Assembly (NCBI RefSeq): GCF_008086595.1
Contig: NZ_RXYA01000012.1
Location: forward strand, 1 to 64,000
Length of the DNA stretch: 64,000 nucleotides
From: Acetobacterium paludosum
GTDB lineage: Bacteria; Bacillota; Clostridia; Eubacteriales; Eubacteriaceae
Direction: 5' to 3'
This document shows positions 1-7,287 of this stretch, in pieces. How positions within the stretch are numbered: the first letter of the stretch is position 1; the number at the start of each line of letters is the position of its first letter. The notes under the pieces were generated by a model that worked only from the letters and a program-made list of their open reading frames with translations, was not told the DNA's origin and ran no database searches. A program made the position numbers and the translations under genes.

Positions 1-39
1 AAATCGATCTTCCCAAAGCATTCTTTTTGTTTCATCCAT
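1..39 (-). CDS. Start of a gene cut by the window edge, possibly IS66-type TnpA
   Basis: Thirteen codons are visible, beginning MDETKRMLWEDRF and preceded by AGGAGG at 51-56. The opening resembles the N-terminus of the small IS66 accessory protein TnpA, which often begins with a similar Trp/Glu/Arg pattern. This rests on a few residues only, so the family is a guess. It lies just outside the apparent end of the neighbouring insertion sequence. Confidence 0.3.
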   Translation of the reverse strand, partial: MDETKRMLWEDRF

Positions 40-67
40 TGTATTCTTAACCTCCTTGAACGTTCTT

Positions 68-1459
68 TCAGGTTAGTCTACAATAATTCGGTCTGATTTG
101 CACTACGCCATCTTTTGAATCGCTTACGTTCAAAACAACAATCGACAGTGCAACGGTGCTAAGGCCTGTATCAGGCAAACGTGTCCGGATCAGACCCAGG
201 CCACATTTGAGTTTGGCAAGACTGAATTTTCGTTCGACTTCGACACGTTCACAAATATCAACGTAGTCCTGCTTTTTATCAATCACCACGTTTTTCGGTG
301 GGCGACCGAGTGCCGGACCTGATAATCGGATCCCTTTTTCTTTACAGAATTTGAGGTTTCTCCGGTTTCGGTAAATCTTATCTGCCAGAATCCGTACCGG
401 ATAAAAACCGACTCGATCTTTGTACCGCTCAATCACTTCAATCAGATAGGATGCTTCGTTATATGCGTCAAAGGATACTTTTTCAAGACGCGTATAACCA
501 TCGACCACGCTGATGTCCAGTTTTGCGCCAAACTCCACCGGGGCTTTTGTTTTCCCTCTGACAATGGGCCGCAGATGCGGTTGAGACAGACTGACAATCC
601 GATTTTCAACCTGATGGGTGTGATTGTCGTACATGTATTTTTGCTGTTCATAAAGACAACGGATGGTTTCCAACCGAATCTGCCATTTTTGGGATAATGT
701 TTTTTGATTGCTTAGCATGGTGTCGATAATAGCCAGGTCTCTGCGTAGATAACGCAGTTGCTTACCAATTGCTTTGCGGATTGTTTTAGCTGTATTTTTC
801 TTTTTCCGCACAAGATTTAAATGATCTTTATGTGCCCGTCCAGCATAGGTGCGGGGTTTTCTGCCATCGGACGGTTCATGCATTTCTGTGATCATCGCTT
901 CGGCATTTTCTCTGGCTTCATTCAGGAGTGCGGTATCCTGGGGAAACCGGATATGCGATGGCGCACAGGTCGCATCAACGATGAGGATTCCACTGTTTTG
1001 AGGTGGTTCGTCTGATGAGGAATCATCCTGATCGTCAGACTCATCGGTCACCTTTTCGACTTCTGCCTTTTGAATGATCAGCTCGTTAATCTCTCCCAGA
1101 ATCTCAGGGGTCAGTCGTTTGCGGAAGTAAACCATCAGGGATGGATCAAATGGGGGTTTATCCCGGTATTCACAGAAACCGCAAAAGAACTGAAGATACG
1201 GTCCTTCCTGAATCTGTAGGACCGTTTCCACATCGGAATACCCATACTCAGCTTGAATGATGCAGGCACCCAATGCAAGTTGCAATGGTTTAGCCACATT
1301 TCCTTTTTTATTTGAAAACAGTTTGGCGTACTTTTTTTCAATGGTTTTCCAGGGAATCGACTCGGCTTTTTTCACCCATCGATTGGTGGCATTCATTTTC
1401 ATGCCAATGGGTTGTTTGAAATCACTGAAACTGATTTGATTATCACTGAATTTATACAT
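68..1459 (-). CDS. DDE transposase, IS5/IS1182-like
   Basis: A 463-residue DDE-type transposase that would cut and join the ends of its own insertion sequence. An N-terminal DUF772-like helical region (about residues 1-125) is followed by an RNase H-like catalytic domain. The candidate acidic triad is Asp in the VDAT motif, Asp in LADKIYRN and Glu in the ERVEVERKFS segment. A charged insert separates the first and second acidic residues. The gene looks intact. Its last codons (CRLT and stop) seem to run into or past the element's terminal sequence. Family placement between IS5 and IS1182 is by character only. Confidence 0.85.
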   Translation of the reverse strand: MYKFSDNQISFSDFKQPIGMKMNATNRWVKKAESIPWKTIEKKYAKLFSNKKGNVAKPLQLALGACIIQAEYGYSDVETVLQIQEGPYLQFFCGFCEYRDKPPFDPSLMVYFRKRLTPEILGEINELIIQKAEVEKVTDESDDQDDSSSDEPPQNSGILIVDATCAPSHIRFPQDTALLNEARENAEAMITEMHEPSDGRKPRTYAGRAHKDHLNLVRKKKNTAKTIRKAIGKQLRYLRRDLAIIDTMLSNQKTLSQKWQIRLETIRCLYEQQKYMYDNHTHQVENRIVSLSQPHLRPIVRGKTKAPVEFGAKLDISVVDGYTRLEKVSFDAYNEASYLIEVIERYKDRVGFYPVRILADKIYRNRRNLKFCKEKGIRLSGPALGRPPKNVVIDKKQDYVDICERVEVERKFSLAKLKCGLGLIRTRLPDTGLSTVALSIVVLNVSDSKDGVVQIRPNYCRLT

Positions 1460-1588
1460 TTAATTCACTCCGTGTGCAAGGTTTTTGAGCGGTTTCGCAC
1501 ATTTCTCTTGCACTTGTTATACCACGGAATCCCTTTAAAGTCAGTGCTATTGCGGGTTTGCGAGTTATTCAGTGTCCATTAAGTAGAC
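76..1588. mobile_element. IS5/IS1182-like insertion sequence, ends approximate
   Basis: The element carries the single 463-aa transposase. Both candidate ends begin with GTCTAC when read inward (76-81 on plus, 1588-1583 on minus) and share scattered further matches, so I place the termini there tentatively. The right end falls inside the C-terminal coding sequence of an IS4-type transposase: conserved protein sequence stops at STVYL and is replaced by MDTE and a stop. No clear target duplication was identified. Confidence 0.5.
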
Positions 1589-1681
1589 AGTAGACAGAAT
1601 ATCCTGTCTGATAATGATTGATTTCTTGCCAGTGAAATTTTCCAGCATAAATTTATTTTTCAATATGTCATAAGCGGTTTC
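1565..1681 (-). pseudogene. IS4-type transposase, detached C-terminal fragment
   Basis: The minus strand reads ETAYDILKNKFM, then ENFTGKK and IRQDILSTVYL, then MDTE and stop. This is the usual continuation of an IS4-type transposase after the RLRWAIE motif and includes the catalytic Glu. It joins in frame to the fragment ending LYRLRWAI at about 5185, so the two pieces were one gene before a RIT element of about 3.5 kb inserted. After STVYL the family sequence is lost at the neighbouring insertion sequence. The fragment has no start and cannot be functional. Confidence 0.85.
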
Positions 1682-1686
1682 AATCC

Positions 1687-1721
1687 CCCTTATGCCGATG
1701 TTTTTGTTATGCCGATATTTT
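1687..1721. repeat. RIT left terminal inverted repeat
   Basis: A 35-bp repeat containing TTATGCCGATGTTT and TTATGCCGATATTT in tandem. It matches the reverse complement of 5129-5163 at 33 of 35 positions. A further GTCGGCATAA copy lies at 1781-1790, near the end of ritC. These ATGCCGAYATTT units are the likely recombinase-binding sites. Confidence 0.9.
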
Positions 1722-1791
1722 TTAGGATGGATATGAGGGATACCATATCATAAGCATGCGGAAGTACCCCTTATCTATTTGTCGGCATAAC

Positions 1792-2853
1792 TTATTTCAG
1801 GCCGCTGAGCTTTTTCAGAATTTTCTCGTCATCGGCATATTTGAACGTAATATCTTCCCTGAAAACAGATTTATCATCATCTGCCAGTTTTGACGCCGCT
1901 TTTCTCTTCATCTCCAGAGAGGCCTGTGCATAATAAATCAGTGTCGTTTCCAGATTTGAATGACCAAGCCATTCGGCCACGAGAGGTAAAGGAACGCCTG
2001 CTATGTACAGATGCAACGCTCGACTGTGGCGGAAAAGATGCGGATGTAGATGTGGCAATGTCCGATCTACACACTGGGCTGATTTTTCATACACTTTCAT
2101 GAACCGTTGGACATTGTCAGCAGACATTTCCGCCGTGAGTCCATTACGAACGGTATAGAAAAGTAGCCTGTCCTGGGACTCCTTCGTATCAGGATGATAA
2201 TCCTTACAGTATTCCCTAAACAGCCTTGCTACCTCGCTGCTGATAGGAGTTGCGCGATATTTCTTGCCCTTTCCCAGAATGCGGATTTCAGCATCATTAT
2301 TCTTTGTGATGGCAAAGTCTTTCACCTTGAGATTCAGGATTTCCTGGTCTCGGCATCCGCTGTCATAAAGCAATGCGATAAAGAATCGGTCCCTCCTGCC
2401 GGTTTTCTTCATAATGTCAGGCTGTTTGAGGACAAGCTTTGTCTGCTCAATACTAAGGCAGATCAGTTCCTGCTTACGCTGATCCTTAATTCTCGAAATC
2501 AGAGCAATATCATTAAGGTCGGAATAGGCGATTTTTCCATTCTTATGGAGATATTCGCAAAAGGTACGTAAATGCGACAACCGCTGGTTGATAGTGGTAC
2601 ATTCGTTATTTCTTTCGTTTTTCAGCCATTCCATGAATCCGTGGATATTTTCCTGTGAAAAGTCACAACACTGGACTTCTGAAAGAGCTTTATTATGCTT
2701 TTCCTGGACGTATACAAGGTACAGGTTTAATGCATACCGGTATGAGTCGGCCGTGTTATCGCTTCTCTGCCGGATAGAGAGCAGATAACTGCCAAGGAAT
2801 TTCTTGATTAAACGGAACAATTCAGGATCCTTAACTTTATGCATTTTTTTCAT
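1792..2853 (-). CDS. ritC: Tyrosine recombinase, third gene of RIT element
   Basis: A 353-residue site-specific recombinase with an N-terminal SAM-like DNA-binding domain (about 15-110) and a C-terminal catalytic domain. Visible catalytic residues are Arg in SGCRDQE, Lys in ILGKGKKYR, HLFRH (His-x-x-Arg), His in WLGHSN and the nucleophile Tyr in TTLIYYAQ. It overlaps the preceding recombinase gene by 17 bp, so it is probably translationally coupled. In RIT elements all three recombinases are conserved and thought to act together. The symbol follows the order of genes in the trio; subfamily was not tested. Confidence 0.85.
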   Translation of the reverse strand: MKKMHKVKDPELFRLIKKFLGSYLLSIRQRSDNTADSYRYALNLYLVYVQEKHNKALSEVQCCDFSQENIHGFMEWLKNERNNECTTINQRLSHLRTFCEYLHKNGKIAYSDLNDIALISRIKDQRKQELICLSIEQTKLVLKQPDIMKKTGRRDRFFIALLYDSGCRDQEILNLKVKDFAITKNNDAEIRILGKGKKYRATPISSEVARLFREYCKDYHPDTKESQDRLLFYTVRNGLTAEMSADNVQRFMKVYEKSAQCVDRTLPHLHPHLFRHSRALHLYIAGVPLPLVAEWLGHSNLETTLIYYAQASLEMKRKAASKLADDDKSVFREDITFKYADDEKILKKLSGLK

Positions 2854-3781
2854 CGTCCCTGAAGATCGTATCGAACTGGCTCCAATCTATTCCGGCAGAT
2901 TTACGAAGCCTTTCCGGCAGGATGTGCACATAATAAAGGGTATCTCTGAATTCGGAATGCCCCAAATAGGTGCTAAGATACGGTAGTATTGACATGACAT
3001 CCCGTCCTTCATCAATCCAACGCATGATGTTGTGACTGGCAAAAGCGTGACGAAGGTCATACGGTCTGGGATTTCCGTGTTTTACGAGACCACTTTTGTC
3101 CCAGCAAAGATGGAAGTGCTTTGTCATCCACCCGGTATCATAAGGAATGCCATCGGTTCGCTGAAAGAACCATTCTCGAGTACCGGCCAGCTTATCATAT
3201 CGACGACAAAGTTCCAATAAATCCGAGGACACGATGATATGGCGCTCCTTGTTCTTTTTGGTCTGCCGGATGTAGATGTCCCCTTTCATCAGATTGATAT
3301 CCTCACAGCGCAGATGGAGCGGCTCGGAAGGCCGCATGCCGCAGCAGTACATCATCCGGAATAAGACTGGCAGTATGACTGCCCTTTGAAACTTCCTGTT
3401 CCTGGTCGGAAGGCTGTCTACTCCATCGAAGAACTGACCCAACTCTGCATCTGTGAAGACATAGGGAAGATACTGGCTGCGTTTGACGGTATAATCAGAC
3501 CCAGGGATAAAGGCTTCTTTACCTAGGGAGTTGATAAATCTGGTGTATTGCCTGAGGCAGGACATGAATGAGGCCTGCGTCTGGGCTGTTTTATAAGCGT
3601 AATATGCAAGCCAATCATCCACCATCTGCTGTGTTATTGCTTTTTCTTCAGGATGATTAACACCGCAGAATCTAATGAAGGGAGTAACACAGCTTTTGAA
3701 AGTAACCGTGGCATATCCTACGGCAGCACGAAATTCTAGCATTTTCTGGAAATCCTCCAGAAGTTCTTCGAGGAATGTCAT
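2837..3781 (-). CDS. ritB: Tyrosine recombinase, second gene of RIT element
   Basis: A 314-residue tyrosine recombinase overlapping ritA by 4 bp (ATGA) and ritC by 17 bp. The catalytic domain shows Arg in CGMRPSE, Lys in RQTKKNKERH, a YDLRHAFAS box, His in YLGHSE and Tyr in DTLYYVH. The first histidine of the usual HxxR box is Tyr here (YDLR), a substitution seen in some members of the superfamily. Other catalytic residues are present, so the protein is probably active or a structural partner in a mixed recombinase assembly. Confidence 0.85.
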   Translation of the reverse strand: MTFLEELLEDFQKMLEFRAAVGYATVTFKSCVTPFIRFCGVNHPEEKAITQQMVDDWLAYYAYKTAQTQASFMSCLRQYTRFINSLGKEAFIPGSDYTVKRSQYLPYVFTDAELGQFFDGVDSLPTRNRKFQRAVILPVLFRMMYCCGMRPSEPLHLRCEDINLMKGDIYIRQTKKNKERHIIVSSDLLELCRRYDKLAGTREWFFQRTDGIPYDTGWMTKHFHLCWDKSGLVKHGNPRPYDLRHAFASHNIMRWIDEGRDVMSILPYLSTYLGHSEFRDTLYYVHILPERLRKSAGIDWSQFDTIFRDDEKNA

Positions 3782-5037
3782 ACCGGATCACCACCCTCGA
3801 GAACAGCATAGAGTCCATTTTTGACAGGGATTCCGCTGAATCCTAATGCACAGTGGGCGTTCTTTTCTTGATTATAAGAAAGATATGGTCGGTCTTCATC
3901 AATGGATTTGTGTCCAAGCATCTGCGAGATGGTGGGAAGCGGCACACCTGCCGCAGACATCTCGGTAGCAAAGGACCTCCTAAGACTATGAAATCGACGT
4001 AATGGGAGCTTATTAACCCCAGCTTTGCTACAATACTTATCAAGAGCAGCGCCTAATGAACAGGTACTTCGATAGGGTTGTATGGGTGCCTTCGACGTAA
4101 GAAAGACCTCACTAAAGCCACCTTCAGGCCGGATTTTCAGCCGGATTTTCAGGATGTAATCAGCGACTGCATTCATGACATGCCCATTCAATGGTAATAT
4201 CACATCGGTCCCAGTTTTGCTCTGCCTGATATGAAGTGATGCGGCCTTCCAGTCGATATCCGAGAGTTTGAGTTTTATGATGTCGCAAGACCTTAACCCT
4301 GTTTCAAAAGCAAGCAGGATAATAGCTTTGTTTCTGATTCCTATGGGCTCTTCCGTATCGATGACATTTACAATTTTAAGGATTTCTTCCTGTGAATAAG
4401 GGGCGATCATCCGTATGGGAGCTCCCTTCATCTTCAGCATGGAAAGGTTTGCCATCAAATCAGCAAGATTGTGAGCCTGAAGGTACTCGGAAATATATCG
4501 GAGGGCTCGCCATGTTCTGCCGATGCTACCTTTATTGGATTCCGATACAGATTTCATAAATTCAAAAAAATCTGCATCAGAAATGGTAGCGGTATCCTTG
4601 CTGCGAGATTCAACGAAACAAAAAAAGTGGCGCATGACAGTGTCCATTTCAATCCGAGGGTCATTTTCCAGATGATACGCATTGAGTATCGCCTCAATGA
4701 CCGCAAGCTTATCAGGCGACGGATTGTATTTCTTGTTAATAGCACGTGATGAAAAATCAACTGTGCCCGTTTCGACATATGACATAAGCATTCGGATAAC
4801 ACGGCATAGAAAGCGAAGGTATTCTTCGCAAATTTCTTGAGCTTCAAAGCGCTGTTTGTAAAACGTAATAAAAGCCTCCAGGGTTTTCCTGGAACAGGTA
4901 CCACCTTCTTTCTCGTTGATGTAACGGACAATATTATGACATACGTTCGTGTAATACTCAATAGTCATAGGTTTTAGACCACGAGCTTTAACCTGAGCAA
5001 GCGTGTCATTAACAACAGTTTCAATCGTTAGTTCCAT
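3778..5037 (-). CDS. ritA: Tyrosine recombinase, first gene of RIT element
   Basis: A 419-residue recombinase, first gene of the trio. An extended N-terminal DNA-binding part (about 1-200) precedes the catalytic domain, with Arg in TGLRSCD, Lys in RQSKTGTD, HSLRR, His in MLGHKS and Tyr in YLSYNQE. The ATG at 5037 has AGGAGG nearby, but that site sits in an 11-bp-stem hairpin in the leader, which could limit expression of the whole trio. A 12-bp direct duplication near 4127-4150 encodes KIRLKIR and is in frame. Confidence 0.87.
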   Translation of the reverse strand: MELTIETVVNDTLAQVKARGLKPMTIEYYTNVCHNIVRYINEKEGGTCSRKTLEAFITFYKQRFEAQEICEEYLRFLCRVIRMLMSYVETGTVDFSSRAINKKYNPSPDKLAVIEAILNAYHLENDPRIEMDTVMRHFFCFVESRSKDTATISDADFFEFMKSVSESNKGSIGRTWRALRYISEYLQAHNLADLMANLSMLKMKGAPIRMIAPYSQEEILKIVNVIDTEEPIGIRNKAIILLAFETGLRSCDIIKLKLSDIDWKAASLHIRQSKTGTDVILPLNGHVMNAVADYILKIRLKIRPEGGFSEVFLTSKAPIQPYRSTCSLGAALDKYCSKAGVNKLPLRRFHSLRRSFATEMSAAGVPLPTISQMLGHKSIDEDRPYLSYNQEKNAHCALGFSGIPVKNGLYAVLEGGDPV

Positions 5038-5047
5038 AAGGTTACCT

Positions 5048-5080
5048 CCTTGTATGATTTAATATACTGATCATACAAGG
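5048..5080 (-). promoter_or_regulatory. Hairpin in ritA leader overlapping the ribosome site
   Basis: CCTTGTATGAT at 5048-5058 is the exact reverse complement of ATCATACAAGG at 5070-5080, with an 11-nt loop. In the minus-strand transcript the 3' arm ends in AAGG of the AAGGAGG ribosome site, 5' of the ritA ATG. Folding would partly mask the site; the same palindrome could instead be a protein operator. The structure is directly visible, its function is inferred. Confidence 0.6.
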
Positions 5081-5082
5081 AA

Positions 5083-5094
5083 ATGCCGATATTT
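5083..5094. repeat. Subterminal copy of RIT recombinase-site motif
   Basis: ATGCCGATATTT, a further copy of the motif found in the terminal repeats, lies between the ritA leader hairpin and the right terminal repeat. Such subterminal copies may add recombinase-binding positions. Confidence 0.55.
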
Positions 5095-5128
5095 TTCCGA
5101 AAGATGCTTGATAGAGGCGGTTTAGTTT

Positions 5129-5163
5129 GAAATATCGGCATAACATAAACATCGGCATAAGGG
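5129..5163. repeat. RIT right terminal inverted repeat
   Basis: A 35-bp inverted copy of 1687-1721 with two mismatches. Immediately outside it, 5161-5192 forms a 12-bp-arm palindrome (GGGCGATTATGC and GCATAATCGCCC), made partly of RIT sequence and partly of IS4 transposase sequence. Confidence 0.9.
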
Positions 5164-5184
5164 CGATTATGCTGATATCGGCAT

Positions 5185-6165
5185 AATCGCCCAGCGAAGT
5201 CGATACAGCTCACAAATATCCTGTTGTGTGAACTCTTCTCGTGACAGGTTTGTTGCTAAAAACTCGGTCGTATCTTCAGAAAGGTTTATCTTCACAAACC
5301 GGAGATGAATGGAGCCTTTTTCTTTAAGTTTATTTGCAAAGGCCGTCTTTCTATAAGGATTTATTCGGGCTGGTGTGAAGATAATCTCAACGTCTTCATC
5401 GGAAGATGTCATGTTCCGCTGTTCTTGTCTAAAATCACCCGAACTCAATCTGACAATAAAATTTTGATTCTTTTCCAGCCTGTTCATGAAGAAGAAACTG
5501 GATGGATAGCCCCGATCCAACACCACAATGTAAGGCTGGTTTCCAATAAAAGATGAGATTTTTTCAATGTGCACTTCCGCCTGGGTACGTTCACTAAACT
5601 TATGGCGATTGATTTGGCAGTCCAGGATCATCTTATTGAAGGTATCATAGAGACAGGATACGCTTGCCTGAGCCTGCTGGCTGCTTTGATTCAGTTGCAG
5701 ACCGTACTGATCCTGATTTTCCTGCGTATTAGGAATATTGACATGGGAACCATCCACTGCAAAAATAAAATGATTCTTAAATTTAATCAAGTCATTCTCA
5801 TCTGCGTAAAAGTTCTTTACATGAAAGTCACTTAAGGCTAAAAAAGCTTCTGGATTGAGTTTTAAACGTTGTTTAAGATATCCTGCATTAGAAATCGAAT
5901 CCGAATTTTTTGGTTTGAACAGCTTGAAAAATCGTCTGATTTCCATAGATAGCGTCAGCCCCTTTCGATAAATGATGGAGAGAATCAAGTGATTAAGCGA
6001 CAATTTTCTGTTTCGTGTGAAATGATTTCTGCTAAAGCATCTGCATAGCGACTGAAATGTAAAAATCTTAATGAATGAAAAGTCTTTTTTAAGACGTTGA
6101 CCGGAGCCACACACCACACTCACTCCCTTCATTATGCCCAAGATATAATTTCTTAGATTGTCCAT
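5185..6165 (-). pseudogene. IS4-type transposase, N-terminal part, interrupted
   Basis: About 327 residues of an IS4-type DDE transposase starting at the ATG at 6165 (AAAGGA just upstream). Asp in FAVDGSH and Asp in VVLDRGYPS are the first two catalytic acids. The protein ends at the family motif LYRLRWAI where the RIT element begins; five foreign residues (MPISA) and a stop follow. The missing Glu-containing end lies at 1565-1681. The gene is therefore broken by insertion, not by gradual decay. Confidence 0.9.
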
Positions 6166-6342
6166 CAATTCCTTTGGTGCTGTATTTACTTTTGTTTAAA
6201 CGGGTACCATAACATTCTAGTTCTTCATATTTTTTTGCGAGTATTTTAATGAACATCTCGTTTACCGCTCACTTGAATGGTACCATATAATTACGAAAAA
6301 AAAGCTTATGGCTCACTCTATTTCACCTAAATATGAAATAGA

Positions 6343-6370
6343 AAAAACCGCCAATTTCTTAGCGGTTTTT
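6343..6370. terminator. Rho-independent terminator, works on both strands
   Basis: AAAAACCGC at 6343-6351 pairs with GCGGTTTTT at 6362-6370, with A- and T-runs on either side. It separates the mobile-element region from the glycosylation operon. Confidence 0.75.
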
Positions 6371-6424
6371 TCTTTTCTTAAGTTAATGACATTGACCTTC
6401 GGGTGGCTTTTTTATGTTTATTCT

Positions 6425-6453
6425 TTGGAAATCTCGTATTGTTATGATAGAAT
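6425..6453 (+). promoter_or_regulatory. Candidate promoter of the glycosylation operon
   Basis: TTGGAA at 6425 and TAGAAT at 6448 are 17 bp apart, with TG one base before the -10 (extended -10). The rest of 6454-6663 is an AT-rich leader of about 200 nt with no gene that I can see. Confidence 0.45.
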
Positions 6454-6663
6454 ATTTATATAATAATTAAAAAGTCTTAGTTCTGGTTATAGAGAATATA
6501 TCAGTGTATGTATAATTCAATTTGAAAGTTAAGACAAGACAAAGCTAAACAATTATCAACTTTTGTCGATAATAACAGTAGCATAAATTTAATTAGGTTA
6601 ATTATGAACACATCAATAAAATGTTGATAATAAAGCACTATATTTAAAGAAAGAAGGTAGAAA

Positions 6664-7287
6664 ATGAATATTTATATACAGGATGAAGTCTTAGAATTTG
6701 ATAACGATCCAAAGACTACGAAGCAAATATTTGATGCGATTAATGAATACCTGAATAAAAGAGAATTGAAATTCTCACATCTGATCATTGATGGTATTTC
6801 GGTTTATGAAAATCTCTTTACTTATTTTTCTGATAATATAAACAAAATTGAAAAGGTAGAGGTTGTTCTCCAAACAATCCCAGAGTTAGTCAATGAAACG
6901 ATTATCACAACTGATAACTACATCAATAATGCGATTCCGCTAATAACTGAATTGGCAGAAGAATTCTATCAGCAACCCAATGATAAAACCTGGTTGAAAT
7001 TAAATGACTTGTTTGAAGGAATTCAATGGGTGATTGAATCACTATCACAAATTGATTCAATCAAAAATCTAAACAGTATTATTAATAATTATGAAATATG
7101 GAATGAATACGTTCAAGAAGTCTCAAAACTCAGTACAATTATTTCGGAACTTGAAGTTGCAATTGTTGGGAAAGATCTTATTTCAATAGGAGATATGGTT
7201 TTGTATGAAATAACACCTGCTTTTGAAAGCATGTCGGATAAATTAGGATTCCTGTTACCAAAGATGGGGGATAGTAGTGTTAGCTGA
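6664..7287 (+). CDS. Protein of unknown function at the head of the glycosylation operon
   Basis: A 207-residue acidic, mostly helical protein with no signal peptide or membrane segment. I do not recognise the family. The start has AAGAAGG upstream. The N-terminal part (1-65) looks alpha/beta; the rest has amphipathic helices rich in Ile, Leu, Asn and Glu that could form a bundle. It overlaps the following Maf glycosyltransferase gene by 11 bp, so the two are probably co-translated. A role as partner or chaperone of Maf or flagellin is inferred from position only. Confidence 0.75.
   Translation: MNIYIQDEVLEFDNDPKTTKQIFDAINEYLNKRELKFSHLIIDGISVYENLFTYFSDNINKIEKVEVVLQTIPELVNETIITTDNYINNAIPLITELAEEFYQQPNDKTWLKLNDLFEGIQWVIESLSQIDSIKNLNSIINNYEIWNEYVQEVSKLSTIISELEVAIVGKDLISIGDMVLYEITPAFESMSDKLGFLLPKMGDSSVS

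Larger units (their letters stand above)
1687..5184. mobile_element. RIT element (recombinase in trio)
   Basis: Three overlapping tyrosine recombinase genes in the same direction are bounded by 35-bp inverted repeats and have split an IS4-type transposase gene. This matches the RIT organisation (ritA-ritB-ritC). Outside the right repeat there is an extra palindromic stretch of about 20 bp to 5184; the left end stops just outside the repeat, so the termini are asymmetric. The interrupted codons read GCG ATT then GAA, and GATT occurs at both junctions, which may be a short target overlap. No passenger gene is present. Confidence 0.88.

Noticed and set aside
2837-5037. The recombinases as integrases of a prophage or integrative element
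   Set aside because: Three overlapping recombinases bounded by short inverted repeats with no phage, conjugation or cargo genes fit a RIT element better; no tRNA attachment site is seen.
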